In this document: piece by piece, positions 7,727 through 16,600 of the stretch | Layout of the letters: the number at the start of each line of letters is the position of its first letter | Position numbering within the stretch: position 1 is the stretch's first letter | Origin: Kaistella polysaccharea | GTDB lineage: Bacteria > Bacteroidota > Bacteroidia > Flavobacteriales > Weeksellaceae | DNA length: 64,000 nt | Assembly: GCF_020410745.1 (NCBI RefSeq) | Contig: NZ_CP084528.1 | Location: forward strand, 2,108,001-2,172,000 | Reading direction: 5' to 3' | Translations under genes and position numbers: made by a program | The notes under the pieces: model-generated | Seen by the model: the letters and a program-made list of their open reading frames with translations, nothing else | Databases searched by the model: none | Told to the model about the DNA's origin: nothing

Positions 7727-9226
7727 TTATTTTTTCAGATTTTCCAGGAAATCACCAATTTTACGGTCGTTCGCCAAACGCGGAATTTTGTTCTGACCGC
7801 CTAATTTCCCTTCTGATTTCGCATAATCTTGAAAAGCGTTTTTCTTTAAATTGGTGATCATTAAAGGTTGTAATATTTTCCCAGCGACTAAATCATCGTA
7901 ATAGGAATTTCTTTTTCGCATTTCTTCATCCAGCATAATTCTGAAACTTTCCAGATTTTCTGGTTCTTTTTCAAACTCGATGAACCATTCATGATACGGC
8001 AAACCTTGAGCGGGATTCACTTGTGGAGCCAAATGAAACTCCGTAATATGCGCCGGGAATTTCTCCACCGTAGCTTTCAAGGCTTCTTCCACTTCAAAAG
8101 CGATCACATGTTCACCAAATGCCGACGTAAAATGTTTCGTTCTTCCAGAAACTAAAATACGATACGGATCTTTAGAAATAAACCGGATCACATCACCGAT
8201 GGAATATGCCCAAAGTCCAGAATTTGTCGTTAAAATCAAAGCATAATCTTTGTGAAGTTCAATTTCTTTTAGTGTCAATCTTTTTGCCTCAGGTTTCCCG
8301 TATTCTTCTAAAGGAATAAATTCATAGAAAATTCCGTGATTGGTTAGAAGCAATAAACCTTCTTTTTCAAAATCGTCCTGAAAAGCAAAAAATCCTTCAC
8401 TTGCCGGAAAAGTTTGCAACGTATCAACTTTTTTACCCAAAAGCTCATTCATTTTTTCCCGGTAAGGCTCGTAATTGACACCTCCCGTAATAATCAGATG
8501 AAGATTGGGGAAAAGTTCGGTAATTTTTTTTCCGTTGCGCTCAATCAATTTTTCAAAATACATAATTAACCACGGTGGAATCCCGGAAATTAAGGTCATG
8601 TTTTCTTTTTCGGTTTCCTTCACGATCGCGTCCACTTTATTTTCCCAGTCTTCGATAAGATTGGTTTCTAAACTTGGCAAGCGGTTCTTTTGTAAATAAG
8701 TTGGAATGTGATGCGCCACAATCCCGGAAAGACGGCCCGTTTTAATACCGAAAATTTCTTCTAATTTGGGACTTCCCTGGAGGAAAATCATTTTTCCATT
8801 TACAAAATCAGCGTTGTTCTTTTGTGCGATATAATGAAAAATTGCACTTTGCGCGGCAGCAATTTGAAAGGGCATTCCTTCTTTAGAAATGGGAATGTAT
8901 TTAGCGCCGGAAGTCGTCCCGGAAGTTTTTGCAAAATATTCTGGTGTTTCTATCCATAAAATATTACGTTGGCCCTTCTTGACTTTTTCGATGTAAGGTT
9001 TTAAATCTTCGTAATCTGCAACAGGCACTTTTGACTGGAAATCTGAAATGTTTTTAATGGTTTCAAATTGGTGATGACGGCCAAATAAAGTTTTTTCTGC
9101 GGTGGCAACCAAAGAAAGTAATAATTTCTCCTGATCAGCTACCGCATTTTTTTTAAAGGATCGCGTTCCTTTAACGTGATTTTTGGCCCAGAATAAGGCA
9201 ATGTTTTTCTTAATGAAATTAACCAT
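7727..9226 (-). CDS. GH3 family protein (acyl-adenylate/amide-forming superfamily)
   Basis: 499 aa. It matches the bacterial GH3 family, related to plant auxin-amido synthetases: an ATP-binding segment FAKTSGTTSGAKYIPIS at about residues 94-110, LISGIPPWLIMYFEKL in the middle, TFPASEGFFAFQ, and YSIGDVIRF near residue 330. In plants GH3 enzymes join amino acids to acyl acids such as jasmonate or indole acetate through an acyl-adenylate. The role in flavobacteria is not established to my knowledge. The chosen start MVNFIKKN is preceded by TAAATTTG with a 4-nt spacer. It stands alone, divergent from mfd. Confidence 0.9.
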   Translation of the reverse strand: MVNFIKKNIALFWAKNHVKGTRSFKKNAVADQEKLLLSLVATAEKTLFGRHHQFETIKNISDFQSKVPVADYEDLKPYIEKVKKGQRNILWIETPEYFAKTSGTTSGAKYIPISKEGMPFQIAAAQSAIFHYIAQKNNADFVNGKMIFLQGSPKLEEIFGIKTGRLSGIVAHHIPTYLQKNRLPSLETNLIEDWENKVDAIVKETEKENMTLISGIPPWLIMYFEKLIERNGKKITELFPNLHLIITGGVNYEPYREKMNELLGKKVDTLQTFPASEGFFAFQDDFEKEGLLLLTNHGIFYEFIPLEEYGKPEAKRLTLKEIELHKDYALILTTNSGLWAYSIGDVIRFISKDPYRILVSGRTKHFTSAFGEHVIAFEVEEALKATVEKFPAHITEFHLAPQVNPAQGLPYHEWFIEFEKEPENLESFRIMLDEEMRKRNSYYDDLVAGKILQPLMITNLKKNAFQDYAKSEGKLGGQNKIPRLANDRKIGDFLENLKK

Positions 9227-9230
9227 GATA

Positions 9231-9238
9231 CAAATTTA
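9231..9238 (-). promoter_or_regulatory. -7 box TAAATTTG, 4 nt before GH3 gene start
   Basis: Perfect TAnnTTTG on the minus strand; the spacer to the ATG (9224-9226) is TATC. No -33 TTG was seen at normal distance. Confidence 0.5.
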
Positions 9239-9381
9239 AAAGAAAATATAAAACCTTTTAAAATAATACGCAGAACTTCGGAGATTAAAAATCAAATGAT
9301 GACCTACCTTGAAAGTAGATAAATTTAATTTGTTGAGGATGTGATATTAAGGTGTTCAAATAGGAGCTCAAAATATTTCAT

Positions 9382-9389
9382 TAAATTTG
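9382..9389 (+). promoter_or_regulatory. -7 box TAAATTTG, probable mfd promoter
   Basis: Perfect TAnnTTTG on the plus strand, 80 nt upstream of the mfd start. Transcription would begin around 9394-9396 and run directly into a terminator-like hairpin at 9402. Confidence 0.5.
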
Positions 9390-9401
9390 CAAAGTCAAGT
9401 A

Positions 9402-9438
9402 CGATTTCGGAATAGTCCCGAAATCGCTTTTTCGTTTT
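9402..9438 (+). terminator. Terminator-like hairpin in the mfd leader
   Basis: A perfect 9-bp stem CGATTTCGG/CCGAAATCG (9402-9410 and 9418-9426) with a 7-nt loop, followed by CTTTTTCGTTTTT. It points towards mfd and follows a promoter by only a few nucleotides, so it could act as an attenuator. No plus-strand gene ends nearby that it could terminate. Confidence 0.5.
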
Positions 9439-9469
9439 TATTTAGTCTTCATTTTCCTCAGAAATATTT

Positions 9470-12400
9470 ATGCAGTTAAAAAAAATTACCGAAACATTTC
9501 TACCCCAATTGCTACATTTAGGCTTTGGCAAAGAACTTTTCACCCAACTCGATCAGAATAAACATTTAGCAGTAAAATCATTTGCAGGTTCTTCGCCGGC
9601 AGTTTTTGCGGCTGAATTATTTTTGATCAAGAAAAAATCTATTCTTTTTTTGACAGATGATAAAGAAGATGCCTTGTACATCACGTCGGAATTAGAAGAT
9701 TTGCTGGACAAGGAAAATGTGTTGTACTTTCCGCCAACGCATTTAGAACCTTATCAAATTGAGAAAACGCAAAATGCCAATCTGGTATTGCGAACAGAGG
9801 TTCTCAACAGAATTCACAACGATAAAAAACCACGTGTAATGGTGGCGCCTTTTGCTTCGCTCGCTGAGAAAGTGATGAAGAAAGAGGATTTTAAAGCCAT
9901 TTCGCACACCATAAAAACTGGCGATCATCTTGATTTTGATTTTACGGAAGAATTGCTTCATCAGTTTAATTTTAATCATACAGATTTTGTTTCAGAACCT
10001 GGGGAGTTTTCTGTGAGAGGTGGAATCGTAGATGTTTTTTCATATTCTAATGAAGAACCGTATCGAATTACTTTTTTCGGAAATGAAGTGGAGAGTATCA
10101 AAACTTTTGATATCGAGACGCAACTTTCGAAAGAGAAAATTAAGGAATTTCAATTGGTTTCGAACATGAATTTTTCAGCGATTGGTAAAAAGGTATCCTT
10201 ATTTGATCTCGCACCGAAAGATTTAGTTGTAGTGTCGAAAAATGCTTTTATGGGCTTTAATTTTATTAAAAGTTTCTATGAAAAGGCAGAAGAAAAGTTT
10301 GGAACTTTAAACACGGATATTCGGCATCAACCGCCGGAGGAGCTCTTTGTTTCTGCTGACGACTTCTCGAAAGACATTCACAAATTTGAATGGATCGATT
10401 TTACGTTACAGGAAGTGAAGGGCAGCGATGCAACCATTATTCAATTAAATCAGACGCCACAACCCAGTTTTCATAAAAAATTTGATCTGCTGCAGGAAGA
10501 TCTGGAAGAAAAACAAAATGATGGTTTTGAAACCTGGATTTCTTTTTCTACCGACAAACAGAAGGAACGATTAGAATCAATTTTTGAAGAACTGGAAAAA
10601 AATGTTCCCTTTAAATCTTTTAAATCAGAATTGCACGAAGGTTTTATTGATTTTGATCACAAAATTTCCGTTTATACCGATCACCAGATTTTTGACCGTT
10701 ATCAAAGGTTTAAAGCCAAAAACTCATTTGCCAAATCCGAACAGATTACGCTGAAAGATTTGATGCAGATGAAAGTCGGCGATTATATTGCGCATATTGA
10801 TCACGGAATTGGGAAGTTCATGGGGTTGGTGAAAGTAAATAACAACGGCAAGATCCAAGAATGTTTTAAACTCGTTTATAAAAATGGAGATTTACTGTAT
10901 GTAAGTATTCATTCATTAAATAAAATTTCAAAATATAATGGTCCGGACGGGCGAGAAATCGTCTTGTCAAAACTCGGTTCGCCCGCCTGGAAATCATTAA
11001 AACAGAAAACCAAAGCGAAAGTAAAACAGATTGCTTTTGATTTAATTCGACTGTATGCAGAGCGGAAAACGGCGAAAGGTTTTGCTTTTACCCCAGATTC
11101 TTACTTGCAAAATGAGCTGGAAGCCAGCTTTATTTATGAAGATACGCCTGATCAGGAAAAAGCGACGGTCGACGTAAAGGCCGATATGGAAAACGATAAC
11201 GTAATGGATCGTCTGATTTGCGGCGATGTAGGTTTCGGGAAAACAGAAATTGCAATTAGAGCAGCATTTAAAGCTGCAACCGACGGGAAGCAAACCGCGA
11301 TTTTAGTGCCGACAACCATTTTGGCTTTTCAACATTTTCGAAGTTTTACAGAACGATTGAAAGATTTTCCGGTGACGATTTCTTACATGAACCGATTCCG
11401 CTCCGCGAAACAAAAGGCGGAAACATTGGAAGGTTTGAAGTCTGGGAAAATCGATATTGTAATTGGAACGCATCAATTGGTCGGAAGTTCCGTGAAATTT
11501 AAAGATCTGGGACTTTTAATTATCGATGAAGAGCATAAATTTGGAGTTTCAGTTAAAGACAAATTAAAAACCATTAAAAGTAACGTCGATACTTTAACAT
11601 TAACTGCGACGCCGATTCCGAGGACCTTGCAATTTTCATTAATGGCAGCTCGGGATTTGTCAGTCATAAAAACACCGCCGCCAAATCGTCAACCTGTTGA
11701 TACGCAGATTGTCGGTTTTGATGAAGAAATGATTCGTGATGCGATTTCATATGAACTTCAACGGGACGGACAGGTTTATTTCATTAATAATAGAATCGAA
11801 AACCTGAAAGATATTGCTGGTTTAATTCAGCGCTTAGTTCCTGATGCTAAAGTAATTACAGGACACGGACAGATGGACGGAAAGCAACTAGAGCGAAATG
11901 TCTTGGATTTTATGGAAGGGAAATATGATGTTTTGGTTTCTACAACGATTATCGAAAGTGGAGTAGATGTGCCGAATGCGAATACGATATTTATCAATGA
12001 TGCTCAACGTTTTGGGATGGCAGATATTCATCAGATGCGCGGTCGCGTCGGACGAAGTAATCGAAAAGCATTCTGTTTTCTGATTACGCCACCGTTTGAT
12101 ATGGTGACTCCAGATGCGCGAAAAAGACTGGAAGCAATTGAGCAGTTTTCAGACCTGGGAAGTGGTTTTCAGATTGCGATGAAGGATTTAGAGATTCGAG
12201 GTGCTGGTGATCTATTGGGCGGCGAACAAAGTGGTTTCATTAATGAAATGGGCTTTGACACCTACCAAAAAATCATGCAGGAAGCTTTGGAAGAATTGCA
12301 AAATGATGAGGAATTCGAAGATTTATTTGATAATGAAGAAGACCGTAAAAAACTCTTTAAATCAACGAAAGAAGTCAATATTGATACTGATTTAGAATTG

Positions 12401-12838
12401 ATGTTGCCGGATTCTTATGTTCAAAGTATTGAAGAGCGGTTGTCATTATATCAAAAGTTGGCAGAAATTGAGAATAAAGAGGATCTGCGAAAATTAGAAC
12501 TTGAATTAGTTGACCGATTTGGTGCTTTACCGTCAGAAGCGATTAACCTTTTAAAATCTGTAGAATTAAAATGGATCGCTGCTGAAATTGGATTTGATAA
12601 AATAGTGGTGAAAAACGGCGTTTTTCTCGGATATTTTCCACCAAATCCTCAAGACAAGTTCTATCAAAGTGATAAATTCCGACATATTATTTCCTACTTA
12701 TCCAAGAATCCTAAAGAGGCGACATTAAAGGAGAAAGCCAGCAAAGAGGGAAATCAACTCATGATGCGCAAAGAAAATGTGCAGAATGTAGATGAGGTGA
12801 ACGCAGTTTTGGAAAGGATTTTAGGAAAGAATCTATAA
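9470..12838 (+). CDS. mfd: Transcription-repair coupling factor Mfd
   Basis: 1122 aa, the usual size. It displaces RNA polymerase stalled at DNA lesions and recruits UvrA. Order of domains: UvrB-like N-terminal region (about 1-290, with TDDKEDALY and the FPPTHLEPY segment), a linker, the CarD-like RNA-polymerase interaction domain near 430-530 (DYIAHIDHGIGKFMGL), then two RecA-like helicase lobes with Walker A GDVGFGKTE (about 584-592), DEEH near 685, the RQPVDTQI translocation region and QMRGRVGRSNR motif VI, and a C-terminal D7-type domain. All helicase motifs appear intact. pth follows 60 bp downstream on the same strand. Confidence 0.98.
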   Translation: MQLKKITETFLPQLLHLGFGKELFTQLDQNKHLAVKSFAGSSPAVFAAELFLIKKKSILFLTDDKEDALYITSELEDLLDKENVLYFPPTHLEPYQIEKTQNANLVLRTEVLNRIHNDKKPRVMVAPFASLAEKVMKKEDFKAISHTIKTGDHLDFDFTEELLHQFNFNHTDFVSEPGEFSVRGGIVDVFSYSNEEPYRITFFGNEVESIKTFDIETQLSKEKIKEFQLVSNMNFSAIGKKVSLFDLAPKDLVVVSKNAFMGFNFIKSFYEKAEEKFGTLNTDIRHQPPEELFVSADDFSKDIHKFEWIDFTLQEVKGSDATIIQLNQTPQPSFHKKFDLLQEDLEEKQNDGFETWISFSTDKQKERLESIFEELEKNVPFKSFKSELHEGFIDFDHKISVYTDHQIFDRYQRFKAKNSFAKSEQITLKDLMQMKVGDYIAHIDHGIGKFMGLVKVNNNGKIQECFKLVYKNGDLLYVSIHSLNKISKYNGPDGREIVLSKLGSPAWKSLKQKTKAKVKQIAFDLIRLYAERKTAKGFAFTPDSYLQNELEASFIYEDTPDQEKATVDVKADMENDNVMDRLICGDVGFGKTEIAIRAAFKAATDGKQTAILVPTTILAFQHFRSFTERLKDFPVTISYMNRFRSAKQKAETLEGLKSGKIDIVIGTHQLVGSSVKFKDLGLLIIDEEHKFGVSVKDKLKTIKSNVDTLTLTATPIPRTLQFSLMAARDLSVIKTPPPNRQPVDTQIVGFDEEMIRDAISYELQRDGQVYFINNRIENLKDIAGLIQRLVPDAKVITGHGQMDGKQLERNVLDFMEGKYDVLVSTTIIESGVDVPNANTIFINDAQRFGMADIHQMRGRVGRSNRKAFCFLITPPFDMVTPDARKRLEAIEQFSDLGSGFQIAMKDLEIRGAGDLLGGEQSGFINEMGFDTYQKIMQEALEELQNDEEFEDLFDNEEDRKKLFKSTKEVNIDTDLELMLPDSYVQSIEERLSLYQKLAEIENKEDLRKLELELVDRFGALPSEAINLLKSVELKWIAAEIGFDKIVVKNGVFLGYFPPNPQDKFYQSDKFRHIISYLSKNPKEATLKEKASKEGNQLMMRKENVQNVDEVNAVLERILGKNL

Positions 12839-12898
12839 ATTAATTTTTCATGTATTTTTACGATCAAATAAATATCAGAAATATTACATTGAATTTGT

Positions 12899-13462
12899 AT
12901 GAAGTATCTTATTGTAGGCTTAGGAAATAAAGGGGAAGAGTATGCGGAAACCCGTCATAATGTCGGTTTTAAAGTTGCAGAGAAAATTGCAGAAACTATT
13001 GAAGCACCTTTTAAATCATCCAACTTTGGTTTGCTGGCGGAAGGAAAATACAAAGGCCGAAAAGTATTTATTTTAAAACCAGATACTTATATGAATTTAT
13101 CTGGAAATGCCGTACGTTTTTGGATGCAGAAGGAAAATATCCCCATCGATAATATAATGATCGTTACAGACGATCTTTCTTTGCCCTTCGGAACATTAAG
13201 AATGAAAATGAAAGGCTCTGATGCTGGTCATAATGGATTAAAAAGCATTCAAGAACAATTGCAAACTCAAAATTATCCGCGGTTAAGATTTGGGATTTCT
13301 GCAGAATTTAAAGAAGGCCAACAGGTCGATTACGTTTTGGGAAAATGGGAAGGAGAGGAAAAAGAAAAACTTCCTGAACGAATCGAGAAGTTTTCTAAGG
13401 CGTGTTTGTCTTTTGTTTTTGCCGGAATACAAAATGCGATGACGGCTTTTAATGGAAAGTAA
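12899..13462 (+). CDS. pth: Peptidyl-tRNA hydrolase
   Basis: 187 aa. It releases tRNA from peptidyl-tRNAs that drop off the ribosome. The N-terminal KYLIVGLGNKGEEYAETRHNVGF gives the catalytic asparagine N10 and histidine H20; DTYMNLSG and VTDDLSLPFG (catalytic aspartate) follow, and GSDAGHNGLKSI completes the active-site set. The ATG is preceded by TTGAATTTGT, close to but not matching the -7 consensus, so it is probably read through from mfd. A rho-independent terminator follows 28 bp after the stop. Confidence 0.98.
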   Translation: MKYLIVGLGNKGEEYAETRHNVGFKVAEKIAETIEAPFKSSNFGLLAEGKYKGRKVFILKPDTYMNLSGNAVRFWMQKENIPIDNIMIVTDDLSLPFGTLRMKMKGSDAGHNGLKSIQEQLQTQNYPRLRFGISAEFKEGQQVDYVLGKWEGEEKEKLPERIEKFSKACLSFVFAGIQNAMTAFNGK

Positions 13463-13490
13463 AGCGCAACCTTAAATCAATATTTATATT

Positions 13491-13519
13491 AATCGCTCTT
13501 CGTAAGCGATTTTTTTTTA
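13491..13519 (+). terminator. Rho-independent terminator after pth
   Basis: AATCGCT and AGCGATT form a 7-bp stem with a 7-nt loop, followed by a run of nine T. Confidence 0.75.
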
Positions 13520-13653
13520 TTTTCAATTTTTCACAAAGAAAAGCCCTTTTCTACTGCTTAAATAACGTTATTGATAAACATAATTGCAATAACACTAAAT
13601 TCATTTAATTATCAAAAAAACAAGGATATGTTTTTTTTATTCGTAATTATTTA

Positions 13654-13661
13654 TATATTTG
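13654..13661 (+). promoter_or_regulatory. -7 box TATATTTG upstream of the subtilase gene
   Basis: Perfect TAnnTTTG, 76 nt before the ATG at 13738; predicted 5' leader of about 70 nt. Confidence 0.5.
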
Positions 13662-13737
13662 CTGACTTTGTTATTCAAAATTGTTCAAAGTAAACTGTTT
13701 ATACATTAAATTTAACTTCTTAATTCTTAAATTATTT

Positions 13738-15132
13738 ATGAAAAAATCAAACTTTAAACTGGCATTTGTAGGCGCTATGACATTAGCTGTGGTGAGCTGT
13801 ACAACAGATGCGGATCGATTAAATTCGGAAGTAGCTGCTGATAATTATTCAAAAGTTGCGGCAAATACTGCAGCGTTCGGGGAAACGGACGGAATTTTAA
13901 TAAAATTTAAAGAAGGAACTGCCGAGAGCAAAAAACAAGATGTTTTTGCGAAAATAGGAGGTAAAGTAAATGAGAAAGTTCTTACCAAAATGATGGAGAG
14001 AAAAGGACAGAAAGAGGCAGTGAATGTTGTAAGTGTTTCGATCAACGCATTCGAGGCAATTACCAAGGTAAAAGGAATGGCTGGTGTAGAATATGTTGAG
14101 CCTAATTACATTTACCAGCATCAGGTTATGTCAAATGATACTTATTATACCAATGGTTCTTTGTGGGGAATGTACGGCGCAAATACGTCGCCCGCTAACC
14201 AATACGGAACAAACGCTGCGGCGCAGTGGGCTGGTGGCAGTACAGGATCAAATACAGTTTATATCGGAATTATTGACGAAGGTTATATGTACTCCCACGA
14301 AGATATTGCTCCGAATGCAGGAGTAAATCCAGGTGAGGTTGCCGGAAATGGCGTTGATGATGATGGTAATGGTTTGGTAGATGACGTTTACGGCTATGAT
14401 TTCGCAAATAACGATTCTTCAGTATTTGACGATGCGAACGATGATCACGGAACTCACGTTGCTGGAACGATCGGTGCAGTAGGAGGAAACGGAAAAGGAG
14501 TAGCGGGTGTTGTATGGAATGTAAAACTTCTAAGCGCGAAATTCCTTGGAAGAAGAGGGGGAAATACAGCAGATGCTATTAAAGCAGTTGATTATTTCAC
14601 TGATTTAAAACTAAGACACGGTTTGAATATCGTAGCTACCAACAATTCTTGGGGCGGTGGCGGATTTTCTCAGGCACTTTTCGAAGCGATTGAGAGAGCT
14701 AATCAAGCAGGAATTCTATTCGTAGCAGCTGCTGGAAATGACGGTTCAAATAATGATACCACAACAACGGGTTATCCTTCTAAATATACCAACGATAACA
14801 TTATCAGTGTGGCATCGATCACGAATACAGGTGCACTTTCAAGCTTCTCAAACTACGGAGCTACCACTTGTGATATCGCAGCACCAGGATCAGGAATCTG
14901 GTCTACGGTTCCTAAATCTTCTAAAGGAAAAATGCTTTCAGCATATGCAAGTTACAACGGAACTTCTATGGCGACCCCGCATGTAACTGGAGCAGTAGCA
15001 TTATATGCTTCAAAACATCCAGGAGCAAATGGAAGTCAGATTAAAGCAGCAATTCTTTCTTCTGCAACAGCTACCGCTTCTTGCGCAGGTAAAATGGTTA
15101 CAGGTGGAAGACTGAATGTGACTAGTTTCTAA
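13738..15132 (+). CDS. S8 family serine peptidase (subtilase), lipoprotein with I9-like propeptide
   Basis: 464 aa from the ATG at 13738; the frame is open earlier from a TTG, but only this start gives a proper lipoprotein signal (KKSNFKLAF..LAVVSC, lipid-bearing C21). Residues about 50-127 resemble an inhibitor I9/propeptide domain ending EYVEPNYIYQ. The catalytic triad is D180 (IGIIDEG), H237 (DDHGTH) and S410 (NGTSMATPH), with oxyanion N334 (AAGND). An insert NGVDDDGNGLVDD (204-216) looks like a calcium-binding loop. It ends at GRLNVTSF, right after the catalytic domain, with no type IX secretion C-terminal domain, so it is probably membrane-anchored. Its substrate is unknown. Confidence 0.93.
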   Translation: MKKSNFKLAFVGAMTLAVVSCTTDADRLNSEVAADNYSKVAANTAAFGETDGILIKFKEGTAESKKQDVFAKIGGKVNEKVLTKMMERKGQKEAVNVVSVSINAFEAITKVKGMAGVEYVEPNYIYQHQVMSNDTYYTNGSLWGMYGANTSPANQYGTNAAAQWAGGSTGSNTVYIGIIDEGYMYSHEDIAPNAGVNPGEVAGNGVDDDGNGLVDDVYGYDFANNDSSVFDDANDDHGTHVAGTIGAVGGNGKGVAGVVWNVKLLSAKFLGRRGGNTADAIKAVDYFTDLKLRHGLNIVATNNSWGGGGFSQALFEAIERANQAGILFVAAAGNDGSNNDTTTTGYPSKYTNDNIISVASITNTGALSSFSNYGATTCDIAAPGSGIWSTVPKSSKGKMLSAYASYNGTSMATPHVTGAVALYASKHPGANGSQIKAAILSSATATASCAGKMVTGGRLNVTSF

Positions 15133-15150
15133 TTTAAAAAGAACAAATTA

Positions 15151-15186
15151 AAATAATAGCCGGGACGTAACGTTCCGGCTATTTTT
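15151..15186. terminator. Terminator between convergent subtilase and carbonic anhydrase genes
   Basis: ATAGCCGGGACG and CGTTCCGGCTAT form a 12-bp stem (one G-U pair) around TAA, with an A-rich 5' side and T5 on the 3' side, so it may work in both directions. Confidence 0.8.
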
Positions 15187-15218
15187 ATATTATGCTATTG
15201 AAAAGTGATGATATCCTT

Positions 15219-15899
15219 TTATTTTAAATTCTGATTATTTTTCCGACTCATCACCCAATTTGAAGCCGTGAGGTTGTAAATTTTCTGAATGTCTTTCAGT
15301 ATGCTTTCAAAATCAATTTCCAGATCGATGATTTTTCCGGACTTCATATCGAAAACCCAACCATGTACAATAGGATACTCGTCAATCAAATATTCCTCTT
15401 GAACACACGCCATTTTGATAACATTGATGCATTGCTCCTGAACATTTAGTTCTACCAATCGGTCGTAGCGTTTTTGTTCATCCTCAATTGCATCTAATTC
15501 AGCCTGATGCAAACGATAAACATCACGAATTGTTCTTAGCCACGGATTTAGAAGACCCATATCTTCCGGCGTCATCGCAGCTTTAATTCCACCACAACCA
15601 TAATGGCCACACACAATGATATGCTTCACTTGTAGATGTTCCACGGCATATTGAATTACAGCGGTAGAACTCATATCTAAAGTATTCACCACATTCGCAA
15701 TATTGCGGTGAACAAAGAGTTCGCCCGGCTTCATTCCCATCATTTCCTCGGCAGAAACCCGACTATCTGAACAGCCGATGTAGAGATATTCCGGAGTTTG
15801 GGTCGCCGAAAGGGTTTTAAAAAAATCTGGATTTTCAACCAGTTGGGCTTCCAGCCATTTTTTGTTATTTTCAAAAATACGTTCGTAGGATTTTTTCAT
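15219..15899 (-). CDS. can: Beta-class carbonic anhydrase
   Basis: 226 aa. It interconverts CO2 and bicarbonate. Zinc ligands are C43 (IGCSDSRV), H99 and C102 (CGHYGCGG); the D45/R47 dyad completes the active site. PGELFVHRNIANVV (57-70) and the C-terminal IVHGWVFDMKSGKI are family hallmarks. Length and layout match the E. coli Can (YadF) group, which is cytosolic. It stands alone, convergent with the subtilase gene, with its own upstream region of about 117 bp in which I see no perfect TAnnTTTG. Confidence 0.95.
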   Translation of the reverse strand: MKKSYERIFENNKKWLEAQLVENPDFFKTLSATQTPEYLYIGCSDSRVSAEEMMGMKPGELFVHRNIANVVNTLDMSSTAVIQYAVEHLQVKHIIVCGHYGCGGIKAAMTPEDMGLLNPWLRTIRDVYRLHQAELDAIEDEQKRYDRLVELNVQEQCINVIKMACVQEEYLIDEYPIVHGWVFDMKSGKIIDLEIDFESILKDIQKIYNLTASNWVMSRKNNQNLK

Positions 15900-16016
15900 G
15901 CCGTAAAAATTTGGATGTGAGTTTTAAAATTTTCTGAAAATTTGAATTTTAGAGCAGTAAAAATAAGGGCTAAAAATTAAATATAGCAAGTTTGAGAATA
16001 CTATTTTCTGGAAATT

Positions 16017-16574
16017 TTAATCTATTTTGTGGTTGATATAACCACGAGTTGCATTTTCATTAGGGCTAAAAGTTGCGGGATTTCCCACCACTACAGAATT
16101 ATCTGGGACGTCAAAATTCACATAAGCATTCGGTGCAATTAAAACGTTATTTCCAATTTTAATGCTTCCCACAATGACAGCGTTGGGACCAATCCAGACT
16201 TCATTTCCAAGTTCCGGAACTCCTTCATTTTTGCCTCGATTCGCCTGAGCGATGGTTACACCTTGCGCAATATTGCAATTTTTACCGATCTTCGTTTTGG
16301 GATTAATAACCAATGCTCCCCAATGTCCTAAATAAAAACCTTCGCCAATTTGGGTTTCAGGATAGATCTGAAAACCATATTTTATTTGATAATGACGCAG
16401 AATTATACGCAACAATTTTCCCAGGAAAGTATTTTTCGGATGTTTCTGTGTCGTGCGTAGAAGATAAATGAAATGCAAATTTGGGCTGAAACATTTTTTC
16501 CACATCTGAAAGGTGGAAAGCCACTGTCCGCTTTCGCGATAAAAATCTTTTTGAAGGGTGGAATGATCAGACAT
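16017..16574 (-). CDS. Serine acetyltransferase-like hexapeptide acyltransferase
   Basis: 185 aa. The C-terminal half is a left-handed beta-helix of hexapeptide repeats (IGEGFYLGHWGALVI, IGKNCNIAQGVTI, IGPNAVIVGSIKIGNNVLIAPNA) ending VVGNPATF. The catalytic histidine of this class is probably the one in GHWGALVI. The N-terminal half carries short aromatic segments (FQMWKKCFSPNLHFIYLLR) as in serine-acetyltransferase-like enzymes of polysaccharide loci. It sits 26 bp downstream of a GT4 glycosyltransferase and is the last gene of the polysaccharide region, so O-acetylation of a sugar is likelier than cysteine synthesis. A TATCTTTG box ends 5 nt before its ATG, so it can also be transcribed alone. 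Confidence 0.8.
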   Translation of the reverse strand: MSDHSTLQKDFYRESGQWLSTFQMWKKCFSPNLHFIYLLRTTQKHPKNTFLGKLLRIILRHYQIKYGFQIYPETQIGEGFYLGHWGALVINPKTKIGKNCNIAQGVTIAQANRGKNEGVPELGNEVWIGPNAVIVGSIKIGNNVLIAPNAYVNFDVPDNSVVVGNPATFSPNENATRGYINHKID

Positions 16575-16579
16575 AGAAG

Positions 16580-16587
16580 CAAAGATA
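16580..16587 (-). promoter_or_regulatory. -7 box TATCTTTG, 5 nt before acyltransferase start
   Basis: Perfect TAnnTTTG, spacer CTTCT to the ATG (16572-16574). It overlaps the gap after the upstream GT4 gene, suggesting an internal promoter. Confidence 0.5.
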
Positions 16588-16600
16588 AAATAAAAGAAGT

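Noticed and set aside
9227-9469. A small gene between the GH3 gene and mfd
   Set aside because: No open frame of useful length; the region is explained by divergent promoters and a leader hairpin.
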